46,609 bases of DNA from Brevundimonas sp. UBA986. Its GTDB lineage: Bacteria > Pseudomonadota > Alphaproteobacteria > Caulobacterales > Caulobacteraceae. How positions within the stretch are numbered: the first letter of the stretch is position 1; the number at the start of each line of letters is the position of its first letter. The notes under the pieces are model-generated. The model was not told where the DNA came from. It searched no databases and saw only the letters and a list, made by a program, of their open reading frames with translations. The DNA lies in contig DBBK01000220.1 of NCBI GenBank assembly GCA_002292165.1, positions 359-46,967 of the forward strand, given 5' to 3'. Below are positions 17,841 to 26,617 of this stretch, piece after piece. The position numbers and the translations under genes are program-made.

Positions 17841-18473
17841 ATGACCGATCCGAAGAACGACGCCCTCGACACCCTGACTGAAGGCTACCGCCGCTTCCGT
17901 CAGGACCACTGGCCGGAGGCCCGCGCTGAATACGAGGCCCTGGCCGGAGGGCAGAAGCCGCACACCCTGATCGTCGCCTGTTCCGACAGCCGCGCCGACC
18001 CGGCCCTGATCTTCGACGCCGCTCCCGGCGAGCTGTTCGTGGTCCGCAACGTCGCCAACCTGGTCCCGCCCTATGAGCCTGACGGCCAACGCCACGGCGT
18101 CTCTGCGGCGCTGGAGTTCGGGGTCAAGGTCCTGGGCGTGTCGCGCATCGTGGTCATGGGCCACGCCAGCTGCGGGGGGGTCGGCGCCATGCTGCACGGC
18201 GCCCCCGACAACTGCCGCGATTTCGTCGCCCCCTGGGTCGAGCAGGGCACCCCCGTCGTCCGCCACGTCGCCGAGACGGTCGCTCCTGAACAGGTCCAGA
18301 GCGCGGCGGAAGAGGCCGTGGTCCGCCTGTCGATCCGCAATCTGCGCACCTTCCCCTGGATCGCCGAGCGCGAGGCGGCGGGCCAGCTGACCCTGACCGG
18401 CCTGCATTTCGGCATCGCCGACGGCGTCCTGCGCAAGCTGGGCGACGGACCCAGGTTCGAACCTCTGGGGTGA
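17841..18473 (+). CDS. Beta-class carbonic anhydrase
   Basis: Zinc enzyme interconverting CO2 and bicarbonate in the cytoplasm. The 210-residue protein has all beta-class zinc and dyad residues: C47, D49 and R51 in ACSDSR, and the His/Cys pair in MGHASCGGV near residues 106-113. The N-terminal helix (TEGYRRFRQDHWP) and length are typical. It is probably monocistronic: a stem-loop precedes it and a 75-bp gap separates it from pgsA. Its likely role is bicarbonate supply for carboxylations (known for the family, not shown here). Confidence 0.95.
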   Translation: MTDPKNDALDTLTEGYRRFRQDHWPEARAEYEALAGGQKPHTLIVACSDSRADPALIFDAAPGELFVVRNVANLVPPYEPDGQRHGVSAALEFGVKVLGVSRIVVMGHASCGGVGAMLHGAPDNCRDFVAPWVEQGTPVVRHVAETVAPEQVQSAAEEAVVRLSIRNLRTFPWIAEREAAGQLTLTGLHFGIADGVLRKLGDGPRFEPLG

Positions 18474-18548
18474 TCGCCCGTTAGCCCGGATGGTCGCGTC
18501 CAGCGGCGAAGCATGGCAAACGGTATGAAGCCGCCTGAAAGAGACCCG

Positions 18549-19205
18549 ATGACCCCCGCCTATCACGCCAATCCGATCCCCAACATCCTGACCGGCATCC
18601 GCCTGTTCGCCGGGGTGGTGATGTTCCTGATCCTGGCCGGGGCCACCGGGGGCTTCCCGATCTTCTCGGCCTATCTGGACCCGGACGACCAGTTCGCCCT
18701 GTATCGCGTGGCCTTCTGGATCTTCGTGGTCGCGGCCTCGACCGACTGGGTCGACGGCTATCTGGCGCGGCGCTGGAACGCGACGACCCGCTGGGGCGCC
18801 ATCCTCGACCCCATCGCCGACAAGATCCTGGTCACCGGGGCGATCCTGGGCGTGCTGACCTCGGGCTCGGTGCCCCAGATCGCCATCCCTTGCGGCCTGA
18901 TCCTGTTCCGCGAGTTCGCCGTCTCGGCGCTGCGCGAAACCACGGCGGGCCGGGTCAAGCTGGACGTCACCCTGCTGGCCAAGTGGAAGACGACCCTGCA
19001 GATGGTCGCCCTCGGCGCCCAGCTTCTGGCGCGCAACTGGGACGGCTTCGGCTGGGACCTGGAATATATCGACCAGTTCCAGCTGGTCGCCGACTGGCTG
19101 ATCTGGCTGGCCGCCTTCGCTACCCTGTGGACCGGCTGGCAGTATTTCGACAAGGCGCGGCGCGAGCTGAACAAGCCCGAAGTCGTCAAGCTGGACCCGC
19201 TCTAG
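18549..19205 (+). CDS. pgsA: CDP-diacylglycerol--glycerol-3-phosphate 3-phosphatidyltransferase
   Basis: Transfers a phosphatidyl group from CDP-diacylglycerol to glycerol 3-phosphate, the committed step to phosphatidylglycerol and cardiolipin, in the inner membrane. The 218-residue protein has the CDP-alcohol phosphotransferase signature D66-x2-D69-G70-x2-A73-R74-x8-G83-x3-D87-x3-D91 in full, and about five to six hydrophobic segments. The start is the ATG at 18549 with GAAAGAGA just upstream; in-frame starts further upstream (18513) lack support. Confidence 0.94.
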   Translation: MTPAYHANPIPNILTGIRLFAGVVMFLILAGATGGFPIFSAYLDPDDQFALYRVAFWIFVVAASTDWVDGYLARRWNATTRWGAILDPIADKILVTGAILGVLTSGSVPQIAIPCGLILFREFAVSALRETTAGRVKLDVTLLAKWKTTLQMVALGAQLLARNWDGFGWDLEYIDQFQLVADWLIWLAAFATLWTGWQYFDKARRELNKPEVVKLDPL

Positions 19206-19219
19206 GGCCGGAACGGAGG

Positions 19220-19435
19220 TCAGCGACGGCGGCCGGGAGGCGTGTTGTCGTTCAGCCCCTGGAACGGCTCAGTGGCTTTCGCTGTGTGGCGGAGGGACCG
19301 TCGCTCCCGAAGCAGCGCGTGGAAGTCGTCGGCGAGCTCGAGCAGCTGTCGGTTCGACAGACGCCGGGCCACGACGATCAGTTCGTTTTCCAGCTTGCTG
19401 AAGCTCCGCAACGATACGCCTGGACGGCTGGGCAT
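19220..19435 (-). CDS. Small hypothetical protein
   Basis: 71 residues, charged and helical, containing LSNRQLLELADDFHALLRERR and ending in GRRR; no domain recognised. An AGAGG ribosome site lies 7 bases before the ATG at 19435, which is the main support for a real gene. It converges on pgsA, 14 bp apart. The segment SFSKLENELIVVARRL near residues 11-26 could form an amphipathic helix; a regulatory or adaptor role would be a guess. Confidence 0.6.
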   Translation of the reverse strand: MPSRPGVSLRSFSKLENELIVVARRLSNRQLLELADDFHALLRERRSLRHTAKATEPFQGLNDNTPPGRRR

Positions 19436-19616
19436 GCGAACCTCTGTACGATTTCGGGGGCGGGGGAGACCCGCTGATCAGCTAAATCGTCATGCGTCTC
19501 AGTGTCATGGGGGCAGCATGATTAACGCCGTGCAGAACTCGCCATTTCTGAAAAGCGTCCACAGCTTTTAGCTGCAAAGCTTGCCGGCTCGCGGGCGGGC
19601 GATCAGGCTGACCCGA

Positions 19617-20141
19617 TCATAACGCCTTCGCCAGCACCACGAACTCCAGGTCGCGCCGTTTGGGCAGGCCGAAGCGTTCGTTGTCCAGAGGGAAGGGTTG
19701 GATCTCGCCCGTCAGGGCATAGCCGCGCCGTTCGTACCAGGCGATGAGCTCCGCGCGTTGGCGGATGACGGTCATCTCCATGCGCGGCGCCTTCAGTGTC
19801 CCGGCCGCGAAGGCCTCGGCGCCCGCCATCAGCTGACGGCCCAGACCGCCGGCCTGCCGGTCCGGATCGACCGCCAACATGCCCAGATAGGCCGAGCCGT
19901 CGGCCTGATGTGCCACGAGGACGCAGCCGACCAGACCCTCGCCCTCCAGCGCCAGCAGAAGGGTCTTGGCGGGATCGGCGATGATCTCCGCCAGACCGTC
20001 CGCGTCGGTGCGCTGACCGCCCAGCAGGTCGGCCTCGTGGGTCCAGCCCTTCCTGGCCGTCTCGCCGCGATAGGCGCTCTCGACCAGACGGTGCAGGGCC
20101 GGAATGTCGTCCGGCGTCGCCGGTCTGAGGTTCAGGTTCAC
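19617..20141 (-). CDS. GNAT-family N-acetyltransferase
   Basis: 174 residues; acetyl-CoA-dependent N-acyltransferase of unknown substrate. Motif A of the GNAT fold is AVDPDRQAGGLGRQLM near residues 89-104, and the C-terminal AWYERRGYALTGEIQPFP is the usual motif B region. Its ATG overlaps the stop of the S46 peptidase gene by 4 bases (ATGA), so the two are translationally coupled. Acetylation of a dipeptide or amino acid released by the peptidase is conceivable but is inference from the operon only. Confidence 0.9.
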   Translation of the reverse strand: MNLNLRPATPDDIPALHRLVESAYRGETARKGWTHEADLLGGQRTDADGLAEIIADPAKTLLLALEGEGLVGCVLVAHQADGSAYLGMLAVDPDRQAGGLGRQLMAGAEAFAAGTLKAPRMEMTVIRQRAELIAWYERRGYALTGEIQPFPLDNERFGLPKRRDLEFVVLAKAL

Positions 20142-22198
20142 CGAACCCCCAGCTCAGCGACCAGACCCGACATGCCGTAGACATCGCGCAGGGCGGCGGT
20201 GACGGCGCCGGTGGTGACGATGACGCTGCGGTTGACCTGACGGTCATAGCCATAGGCGTTGCGCTGGCTGAGGACGGTCGAGTCGAAATTGGCCCCGACG
20301 ATCTCGCCCCTGGCATTGACCACCGGCGAGCCCGAAGAGCCGCCGATGGTGTCGGACGACACGGTCATGTCCAGCACGGTGTCGGCCGGGATGCGCTCCT
20401 TCGCCGCCAGCAGCTTCGGCGCGACGTCGAACGGCGGAGCGCCGGTGGCGCGGTCCCACAGGCCGGCGAAGGTGGTGAAGGGGCCCCAGCGCTGGCCGGG
20501 CACGTCCGAACCCTCGATCTTGCCGTAGGTCAGACGCAGGGTGCCGGTCGCATCCGGATAGACGGCGTCGCCATAGGCGGCGAAGCGGGCGGTGGCCAGC
20601 GCCTCGGAGCCGCGGTCGGTCGGAGCCTGGACCTTCTCCTCCCATTCGGTGCGGATGGCGCGGGTCGGCTCCTGGATCGACAGCAGGTACTGGATCATCG
20701 GATCGTCGGAGGCCTGAATGGCGGCCAGACCGCCTTCCCACAGGGCGCGGCGCACGGCCGGGTCCGCCAGCTTGGTGCCCGAGACGACGCGCGCCGACAG
20801 CTGCTCGGGCGACTCGCGGCCCAGCAGCGGCTTCACATAGGGGCTGTCGACGGTCAGCCATTCGCGGGTCTTGGACAGCCACCACTCCATGCGGATCTGC
20901 TCAAGCTCCGGATAGACCGGCTTTTCGGCGAACAGGGCGGTGCGGGCGGCGGACAGGCGGCTGTCGGCGAACTCGGGCAGGCGCTGGTCGGAGGGCTTCT
21001 CCCGCTCCTGCGCGCCGCGCACCAGCGTCCGGGCCCAGAGGAACAGCTGCGACCCGCCGGCGACCGATGTGGTGCCGATGCCGGTGCCGCCTTCCAGCAG
21101 GGCGTAGGGGGCGTAGAGCTCGCGCACCGTCGGCTGGATCGCGGCGAGATCGTTGAAGATTCCCTCGCCGGCCTTCTGACGGAAGTCGGCCTCATTGGCC
21201 GCCCGCGTCGCCATGAAGGCGGGGTCGGTCAGGGCGCGCATGCGGCCGAGGCCGCGCTTGTAGGTGTTCTCCAGCGAGACGATCGGGTCCATGGCCTCGA
21301 AGGCCTGACGCTCCCCCTCTTCGGAATAGCGGATCATCCGGCCGCGCAGCTCCGACGCGATCAGCTGGTCCATCGGCAGGACCACGTCGCGCACGGTCAT
21401 CAGCTGGTCCTGGGTTAGCAGGCGCTGGGTCGCGCCCGGGCTGCCGGTGACGAAGACCGGTGTGCCCTCGACAGGTTTCGTCGCATTCCAGACGAAGTGG
21501 GTCGGGGTCTGGGCGGGCGCGTCGTTCTCGTACAGCCGGATGAAGGCCGCATCGATGGCGAAGCGCGGGAAGGAGAAGTTGTCGAGGTCGCCGCCAAAGG
21601 TCGCGGCCCGGTCCTCGGGCGCGAAGGCCAGGCGGACGTCGGTGTACTTCTTGTAGGTGTAGAGCTTGAACTGGCCGCCCCGGTACAGGCTGACGACCTG
21701 ACAGCGCTTGTCGGTGGCGTCGCCGCAGGCCTCGCTCTCGATCCGCCCGGCCTCGGCGTCGCGGGCCTGGGTGAAGGCGGACCCCGACAGGCCTTCGCCG
21801 GCCTTGTGCATGCGCTCGGTGACATCGGCGATGCCGGTCAGGACCTCGGCGGTCGAGCCCGGGCATTTGACCTCTTCCTCACGCGCCTTCGGGGTGAAGC
21901 CGGTCTCGGCGTAGTTGGTCGCCTGGGTCGAGATATTGGCCACGCAGGTCGCGACGCAGTGGTTGTTGGTCATCACCAGCCCCTCGCCGGAGACGATCCC
22001 CGCCGAACAGCCGCCGAACTTCACCGACGACAGCCGCACCTGATCGAGGAAACCCTGATCGATGCGGGTCCCCAAGGTCTGGTTGGCCCGGGCGATGGGG
22101 AAGTTGTCGAAGGTCCACATGCCTTCCTCGGCACTGGCCGAGGAGGCGGCGGCGAAGCCGAGGACGGCGATGGAGGCGGCGAAGGCGAGATGACGCAT
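20138..22198 (-). CDS. S46-family dipeptidyl peptidase, DPP11-like S1 pocket (Ser)
   Basis: Exported serine exopeptidase that removes dipeptides from peptide N-termini, probably in the periplasm. 686 residues with a signal peptide ending SASA near residue 23; mature protein begins EEGMWTFDNFP. Catalytic His is H80 (TNNHC) and the nucleophile S622 (GGSSGSP). The S1 determinant, 18 residues after the nucleophile, is S640 in NFDST. In this family Gly there marks DPP7 (hydrophobic P1) and Arg or Ser marks DPP11 (Asp/Glu P1), so an acidic preference is predicted. The phenylalanine two residues before it (F638) is retained, as in characterised members. It follows a paralogue on the same strand with 192 bp between. 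Confidence 0.92.
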   Translation of the reverse strand: MRHLAFAASIAVLGFAAASSASAEEGMWTFDNFPIARANQTLGTRIDQGFLDQVRLSSVKFGGCSAGIVSGEGLVMTNNHCVATCVANISTQATNYAETGFTPKAREEEVKCPGSTAEVLTGIADVTERMHKAGEGLSGSAFTQARDAEAGRIESEACGDATDKRCQVVSLYRGGQFKLYTYKKYTDVRLAFAPEDRAATFGGDLDNFSFPRFAIDAAFIRLYENDAPAQTPTHFVWNATKPVEGTPVFVTGSPGATQRLLTQDQLMTVRDVVLPMDQLIASELRGRMIRYSEEGERQAFEAMDPIVSLENTYKRGLGRMRALTDPAFMATRAANEADFRQKAGEGIFNDLAAIQPTVRELYAPYALLEGGTGIGTTSVAGGSQLFLWARTLVRGAQEREKPSDQRLPEFADSRLSAARTALFAEKPVYPELEQIRMEWWLSKTREWLTVDSPYVKPLLGRESPEQLSARVVSGTKLADPAVRRALWEGGLAAIQASDDPMIQYLLSIQEPTRAIRTEWEEKVQAPTDRGSEALATARFAAYGDAVYPDATGTLRLTYGKIEGSDVPGQRWGPFTTFAGLWDRATGAPPFDVAPKLLAAKERIPADTVLDMTVSSDTIGGSSGSPVVNARGEIVGANFDSTVLSQRNAYGYDRQVNRSVIVTTGAVTAALRDVYGMSGLVAELGVR

Positions 22199-22213
22199 GG
22201 ATAACTCCTGTTT

Positions 22214-22382
22214 CCTCCCTGTCGCGCAGCAATGGGGAGGTGGATCGGCGGCCGCTTGGCCGGCGAGACGGAGGGGGTCTTGAAGCGGACGCGGTCCGAG
22301 GTCTTCAGATCGTGGTGCGGCGAGAGCCCCTCCACCACTTCGTGGTCCCCCTCCCCATTCGCAAAGCAGCGAACGGGGAGGA
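22214..22382. repeat. Composite palindromic intergenic repeat
   Basis: Contains CCTCCC...GGGAGG (22214-22240), CGGCCGCTTGGCCG inside, ACCAC-TTC-GTGGT (22335-22347), and a 12-bp stem CTCCCCATTCGC / GCGAACGGGGAG with one mismatch (22351-22380, loop AAAGCA). The architecture resembles REP-like elements that recur between genes in many alphaproteobacteria. I know of this type but cannot confirm copy number here. It may end or stabilise transcripts of the downstream S46 gene pair. Confidence 0.55.
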
Positions 22383-22390
22383 GATATCGA

Positions 22391-24472
22391 TCAGCGAACC
22401 CCCAGTTCCGCCAGCAGGCGGGGCTGGTGGTAGATGTTGCGCAGGGCCTCGGTGATGGCGGCGGTCGAGACCGTCACCGTCCGGTTCAGCGTGCCGTCGT
22501 AGCCGAACGACCCGCCCAGCGAGTGGATGTTGCCGTCGAAGGCCGCGCCGATGACTTCACCCCTGGCGTTGATCACGGGCGAGCCCGAGTTGCCGCCGAT
22601 GATGTCGTTGGTCGAGACGAAGTCGTAGACGGTCTGCTTGTTCACCTTCGACTCGTTGTCGAGGAAGGCCTGGGCCGCGTTGAACGGCTCGGCGCCCGTG
22701 GCCCGCTCATAGAGGCCGCCCATATAGGTGAAGGGCGGGACGGTGACGCCGCGATAGGTCCAGCCCTCGACAGCGCCATAGGACAGGCGAAGCGAGAAGG
22801 TCGCGTCGGGATAGAGGTTGGTGCCGTAGACCGCGAACCGGGCCTGGGCGATCTTCTCGCCGGCCTTGGCGGTCGGGCCGTTGACCGCCGAGTCCCACTG
22901 GGCGCGCACGGCCTGGGCCGCGTCGTCATTGGCCAGGACGAAGGCGATCATCGGGTCGCCGGAGGCGGCCAGCTGTTCCGGCGTCATGGCGAACATCTGT
23001 GCACGGACGGCCGGATCGCCCAGCTTCGTACCCTGAACCAGACGGTCGGCGATGTCGGCCGGAGCGTCCTTGCCGAGCATGGCCTTCACCTCGGCGTTGT
23101 CGACGGTCAGGTACTCCCGCGTCTTCAGCATCCAGTGGGTCAGGTAGATTTCTTCCAGACCCTGATCGATCGGGGTGACTTCGGCCAGACGCCGGGCCTG
23201 CTGGGCCAGGGCGGCGTCGGTATAGCCGGCGCGGCGTTCGGCCAGGGGCTTGGCGCGTTCCTTCGCCGCGCGGACGATGGTCTTGGCGTAGCGGTACAGG
23301 TCCGAGCCGCCGCCGGCCGAGGCTTCCAGCTGGCGGTAGGGCAGGTAGAGGTCGCGAGCCGAGGCCTGGACGCGCTCCAGATCACCCCACGGATCGCCGA
23401 TGCGGGCGGCGATGGCGGGATCGGCGACGACGCGGGCGCGCAGCTCGGCCTCTTCCTCACGCTTCTTGCCCATGAAGGCCGGGTCGGTCAGGGCGCCTTC
23501 CTGGCCGTAATAGACCTTGAAGCTGTTCTCCAGGCCGAACAGGGGGTCGAAGACGACCCGCTTGGCCTCTTCCGAGGTGGTCGCATATTCCTGCAGCCGG
23601 CCGCGCAGCTCCGAGGCCTGGATCAGGGTGATCGGGTTCACCTGATCGCGCAGGCGTTCCAGCTGCGACATGGTCAGCAGGCGCGAGGTCGAGCCCGGGT
23701 TGCCCGCGACGAAGGTGACGTCGCCTTCCTTGGGCGGGTTCGGGTTCCAGGTCAGGTGGGTCGGGGTCGAGACCGGCTTGCCGTCCTCATAGATGCGCAG
23801 GAAGCCGGTATCGAGGGCGTAGCGCGGGAAGTTGAAGTTGTCGGGGTCCCCACCGAAGAAGGCGGCCTGGTTCTCCGGGGCGAAGACCAGACGGACGTCC
23901 TCGTACTTGCGGAACTTGTACAGGGCGTAGCGGCCGCCGCGGTAGAAGCTGATGACCTGACAGGTCTGGGTTTCCTTGTCGGTGCAGTTCTCGTCCTCGA
24001 TCTTCGTCGTCTCGGCGGCGCGCGCCTGGACGAAGGCCGCGCCCTCCAGGCCCTGGCCGGCGCCCAGAACCCGGTCGGTGACGTCGACGATGTCGGTCAG
24101 GATCTCGGCGGTCTCGCCGGGGCATTCCTTCTCTTCCTCGCGGTTGGCGGTCAGGAAGCCGTTCTTGACGTAGTCATGCTCGGCCGAGGACAGTTCCTGG
24201 GCGCAGCCGACGACGCAGTGCCAGTTGGTCAGGATCAGGCCTTCGCCCGAGACCAGCGAGGCTGAGCAGCCGTTGATGCGGACCGCCGAGTTACGGACAT
24301 GGTCCAGCCAGGCCTGGTCGATGTGGGTGCCGTATTTGTCGTTCACCGTCTGGATCGGGAAGTTGTCGAAGGTCCACATGCCCTCGTCCGCCTTCGCGGG
24401 GGTAGAGGCGGCGGACAGGACAGCCGTGGCCGCGCCGAGCGTAGCGAGGGAGACGGTGAAACGTAGCGACAT
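22391..24472 (-). CDS. S46-family dipeptidyl peptidase, DPP7-like S1 pocket (Gly)
   Basis: Exported dipeptidyl peptidase, 693 residues, paralogous to the neighbouring S46 protein and sharing the mature start DEGMWTFDNFP. Signal peptide ends near AKA (residue 28). Catalytic His is H85 (TNWHC) and the nucleophile S629 (GGNSGSP). The residue 18 positions on is G647 in AFDGN, the state that in characterised S46 enzymes goes with hydrophobic P1 residues (DPP7). The C-terminus ends LLAELGVR, nearly identical to its paralogue. Transcription starts from the 183-bp divergent region shared with the ABC exporter genes. Confidence 0.92.
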   Translation of the reverse strand: MSLRFTVSLATLGAATAVLSAASTPAKADEGMWTFDNFPIQTVNDKYGTHIDQAWLDHVRNSAVRINGCSASLVSGEGLILTNWHCVVGCAQELSSAEHDYVKNGFLTANREEEKECPGETAEILTDIVDVTDRVLGAGQGLEGAAFVQARAAETTKIEDENCTDKETQTCQVISFYRGGRYALYKFRKYEDVRLVFAPENQAAFFGGDPDNFNFPRYALDTGFLRIYEDGKPVSTPTHLTWNPNPPKEGDVTFVAGNPGSTSRLLTMSQLERLRDQVNPITLIQASELRGRLQEYATTSEEAKRVVFDPLFGLENSFKVYYGQEGALTDPAFMGKKREEEAELRARVVADPAIAARIGDPWGDLERVQASARDLYLPYRQLEASAGGGSDLYRYAKTIVRAAKERAKPLAERRAGYTDAALAQQARRLAEVTPIDQGLEEIYLTHWMLKTREYLTVDNAEVKAMLGKDAPADIADRLVQGTKLGDPAVRAQMFAMTPEQLAASGDPMIAFVLANDDAAQAVRAQWDSAVNGPTAKAGEKIAQARFAVYGTNLYPDATFSLRLSYGAVEGWTYRGVTVPPFTYMGGLYERATGAEPFNAAQAFLDNESKVNKQTVYDFVSTNDIIGGNSGSPVINARGEVIGAAFDGNIHSLGGSFGYDGTLNRTVTVSTAAITEALRNIYHQPRLLAELGVR

Positions 24473-24655
24473 AAGGTCGATCTCCGATTGGAACGCGGGA
24501 GTGCTAGACCCAAGCCGGGGGACCTGTCCATGCCGTCGGCCTGTGTCGTCGCGACACGCCCTTCGGCCGACGCGGCGCCTTACCCCGATTTAACTTGGTC
24601 TTGATCTCCGGCGGCCTCAGATAACGGCAACACTTCGGGGTTGAAACGCTTTTCC

Positions 24656-25828
24656 ATGTCGCTTGCACTATCCACGCTGCTGTTCGAGTGGCGGCGCTAT
24701 ATGGCCGCCGTCATGGCGCTCGCCCTGTCCGGCCTCCTGGTCCTGGCCATGACCGGTGTCTTCATCGGCATCGGTAAGGGCTTCACCGCCACGATCGAAC
24801 GTTCCAGCGCCGACATCATCATCATGCAGCCGGGCGCCAAGAGCCTGATGGGCGGCCCCTCGGGCGTGCCGCGCCGGTTCATCCCGCTCGCCTACAACCA
24901 CCCCGAGGTGGTCGAGGTTAAACCGCTGGACGGCGCCGGCGGCTCGTTCCAGTCGATCAAGAACGTCGATCCGACCATGTCCCAGGCCGAACGCGCCCGG
25001 CGCGGTGCGCCCAAGCAGCAGTTCGTCCAGACCTCGATCATCGACACCACGCCCGGTTCGGTGACCATTCCGACCGACTATTCCCAGGAACTGATCGACG
25101 CCCTGCGCCAGCCCTATACGGTCGCCATCGACGAGACGGCGCTCAAGCCGCTGGGCGTCAAACTGGGCGACAAGGCGCTGTACAACGGCCAGACCGTGAC
25201 CGTGGTCGCCGTCCTGCGCGGCTATCCCAACATGATGCAGTCCACCATCGTGATGTCGCGCGACACCCTGCGGATGGTGGGCCAGGCCGACACCGGTCCG
25301 CGCGTCGGACCGCTGATGGTCAAGCTGCGCGATCCCGCCCGTTCCCAGATCGTCGCCGCTCAGCTCAACGCCATCGGCAACGGCCAGTGGAAGGCCTGGA
25401 CGCGTCAGGAACTGGCCGACGCCAACGCCGGCGCCATGTTCGAAGAGGGCATCCTGGTCATCATCATCGGCGGCTGCGTGGTGCTCGGCACCATCATCGG
25501 CGTGGCCATCACCTGGCAGACCCTGCGCGGCGCCATCATGGCCAACATCAAGGAGTTCGCCTCCCTGCGGGCGCTCGGCGTCGGCATGGGTTCGCTCAAC
25601 CGGATCGTGGTCGAGCTCAGCTTCTGGGTCGGCTGCGTCGGGGTGGTGGCGGCCATCGTCCTGACCTGGCTGGTGTCGCTGCTGGCCATGGCCAACGCCG
25701 TCATCATCGCCCTGCCGCCCATGCTGCTGGTGGTGGTCGGCGGCGGTCTGATCCTGATCGCCATGCTGTCCGGCATCCTGTCGCTGGGCATCCTCAAGAA
25801 CAGCCAACCGGCGGACCTGCTGCGATGA
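24656..25828 (+). CDS. ABC exporter permease, DevC-like (FtsX/MacB fold)
   Basis: 390 residues. N-terminal segment MSLALSTLLFEWRRYMAAVMAL with the first membrane helix (about 17-40) is typical of DevC permeases; a periplasmic domain follows to about residue 255, then three membrane helices (about 265-290, 315-345, 350-380), the FtsX layout. It ends in NSQPADLLR, also usual for the family. DevC/DevA/DevB systems export lipids, glycolipids or other small molecules via a TolC-like channel; the substrate here is unknown. The ATG at 24656 is preferred to an in-frame TTG at 24641. Its stop overlaps the ATPase start (ATGA). Confidence 0.9.
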   Translation: MSLALSTLLFEWRRYMAAVMALALSGLLVLAMTGVFIGIGKGFTATIERSSADIIIMQPGAKSLMGGPSGVPRRFIPLAYNHPEVVEVKPLDGAGGSFQSIKNVDPTMSQAERARRGAPKQQFVQTSIIDTTPGSVTIPTDYSQELIDALRQPYTVAIDETALKPLGVKLGDKALYNGQTVTVVAVLRGYPNMMQSTIVMSRDTLRMVGQADTGPRVGPLMVKLRDPARSQIVAAQLNAIGNGQWKAWTRQELADANAGAMFEEGILVIIIGGCVVLGTIIGVAITWQTLRGAIMANIKEFASLRALGVGMGSLNRIVVELSFWVGCVGVVAAIVLTWLVSLLAMANAVIIALPPMLLVVVGGGLILIAMLSGILSLGILKNSQPADLLR

Positions 25829-26583
25829 ACGCCCATACGAAAGTTCACGGCAAGCACGGCGACTTCGCCATTGAGGCCAAGAAGCTGGTCAAGCGCTTCA
25901 AGTCCGGCAAGGCTTATGTCGAGGTGCTCAAGGGCGTCGATTTCGATGCCCGCCACGGCGATCTGACCATGGTCATGGGGCCCTCGGGCTCGGGCAAGTC
26001 GACCCTGATCGCGGCGCTCTCGGGCCTTCTGCGTCCGGAGGAAGGCCGCGTCGACGCCCTCGACGTCGATGATCTGTGGAAGCTGTCCAGCGGCCGGATC
26101 GACAAGTTCCGCCTGGACCACTGCGGCTTCATCTTCCAGGGCTTCAACCTGTTCCCGGCCCTGACCGCCCTGCAGCAGGTCGAGATTGTGCTCAAATTCC
26201 AGGGCCTCACGCCCGGCCAGGCGAAGAAGCGCGCCACCGAGGCCCTGACCGAGGTCGGACTGTCGCATCGCCTGCACCAGCGCCCCGCCATCCTGTCGGG
26301 CGGTGAGAAGCAGCGCGTCGCCATCGCCCGGGCCTTGGCCAAGGATCCCAAGATCCTCTTCGCCGACGAACCGACCTCGGCGCTGGACGGCGAGAACGGC
26401 CAGGTGGTCATCCGCCTGCTGCGTCGCGCCGCCACTGAACACGGCGCCGCCGTCATCTGCGTGACCCACGATCCCCGCCTCGAGGCCTGGGCCGACCGGG
26501 TCATCAAGATCGAGGACGGCGTCATCGTCTCCGACGAGCGGCGGGTCCCCGACCCGACCGCCACCCTCTCCTCGCACCACTGA
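25825..26583 (+). CDS. ABC exporter ATP-binding protein, DevA/LolD-like
   Basis: 252 residues, cytoplasmic ATPase powering the permease encoded just before it. Walker A is GPSGSGKST (about residues 52-60), Q-loop in FIFQGFNLFP, signature LSGGEKQRVAIARAL (about 155-169), Walker B ILFADEPTSALD and the switch His in VTHDPR. All motifs are intact. Overlaps the permease gene by 4 bases; the membrane fusion gene follows after 34 bp, so the three form an operon. Confidence 0.95.
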   Translation: MNAHTKVHGKHGDFAIEAKKLVKRFKSGKAYVEVLKGVDFDARHGDLTMVMGPSGSGKSTLIAALSGLLRPEEGRVDALDVDDLWKLSSGRIDKFRLDHCGFIFQGFNLFPALTALQQVEIVLKFQGLTPGQAKKRATEALTEVGLSHRLHQRPAILSGGEKQRVAIARALAKDPKILFADEPTSALDGENGQVVIRLLRRAATEHGAAVICVTHDPRLEAWADRVIKIEDGVIVSDERRVPDPTATLSSHH

Positions 26584-26617
26584 TCGCCAGAACAAGATCC
26601 CTCAGGACCCAACGCAA

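Noticed and set aside
19519..19572. 17-codon frame starting MINAVQNSPFL
   Set aside because: Too short, without conserved features that I can test; a ribosome site is only approximate.
24641..24655. TTG start for the ABC permease
   Set aside because: Adds five residues without a ribosome site; the ATG at 24656 gives the usual DevC N-terminus.
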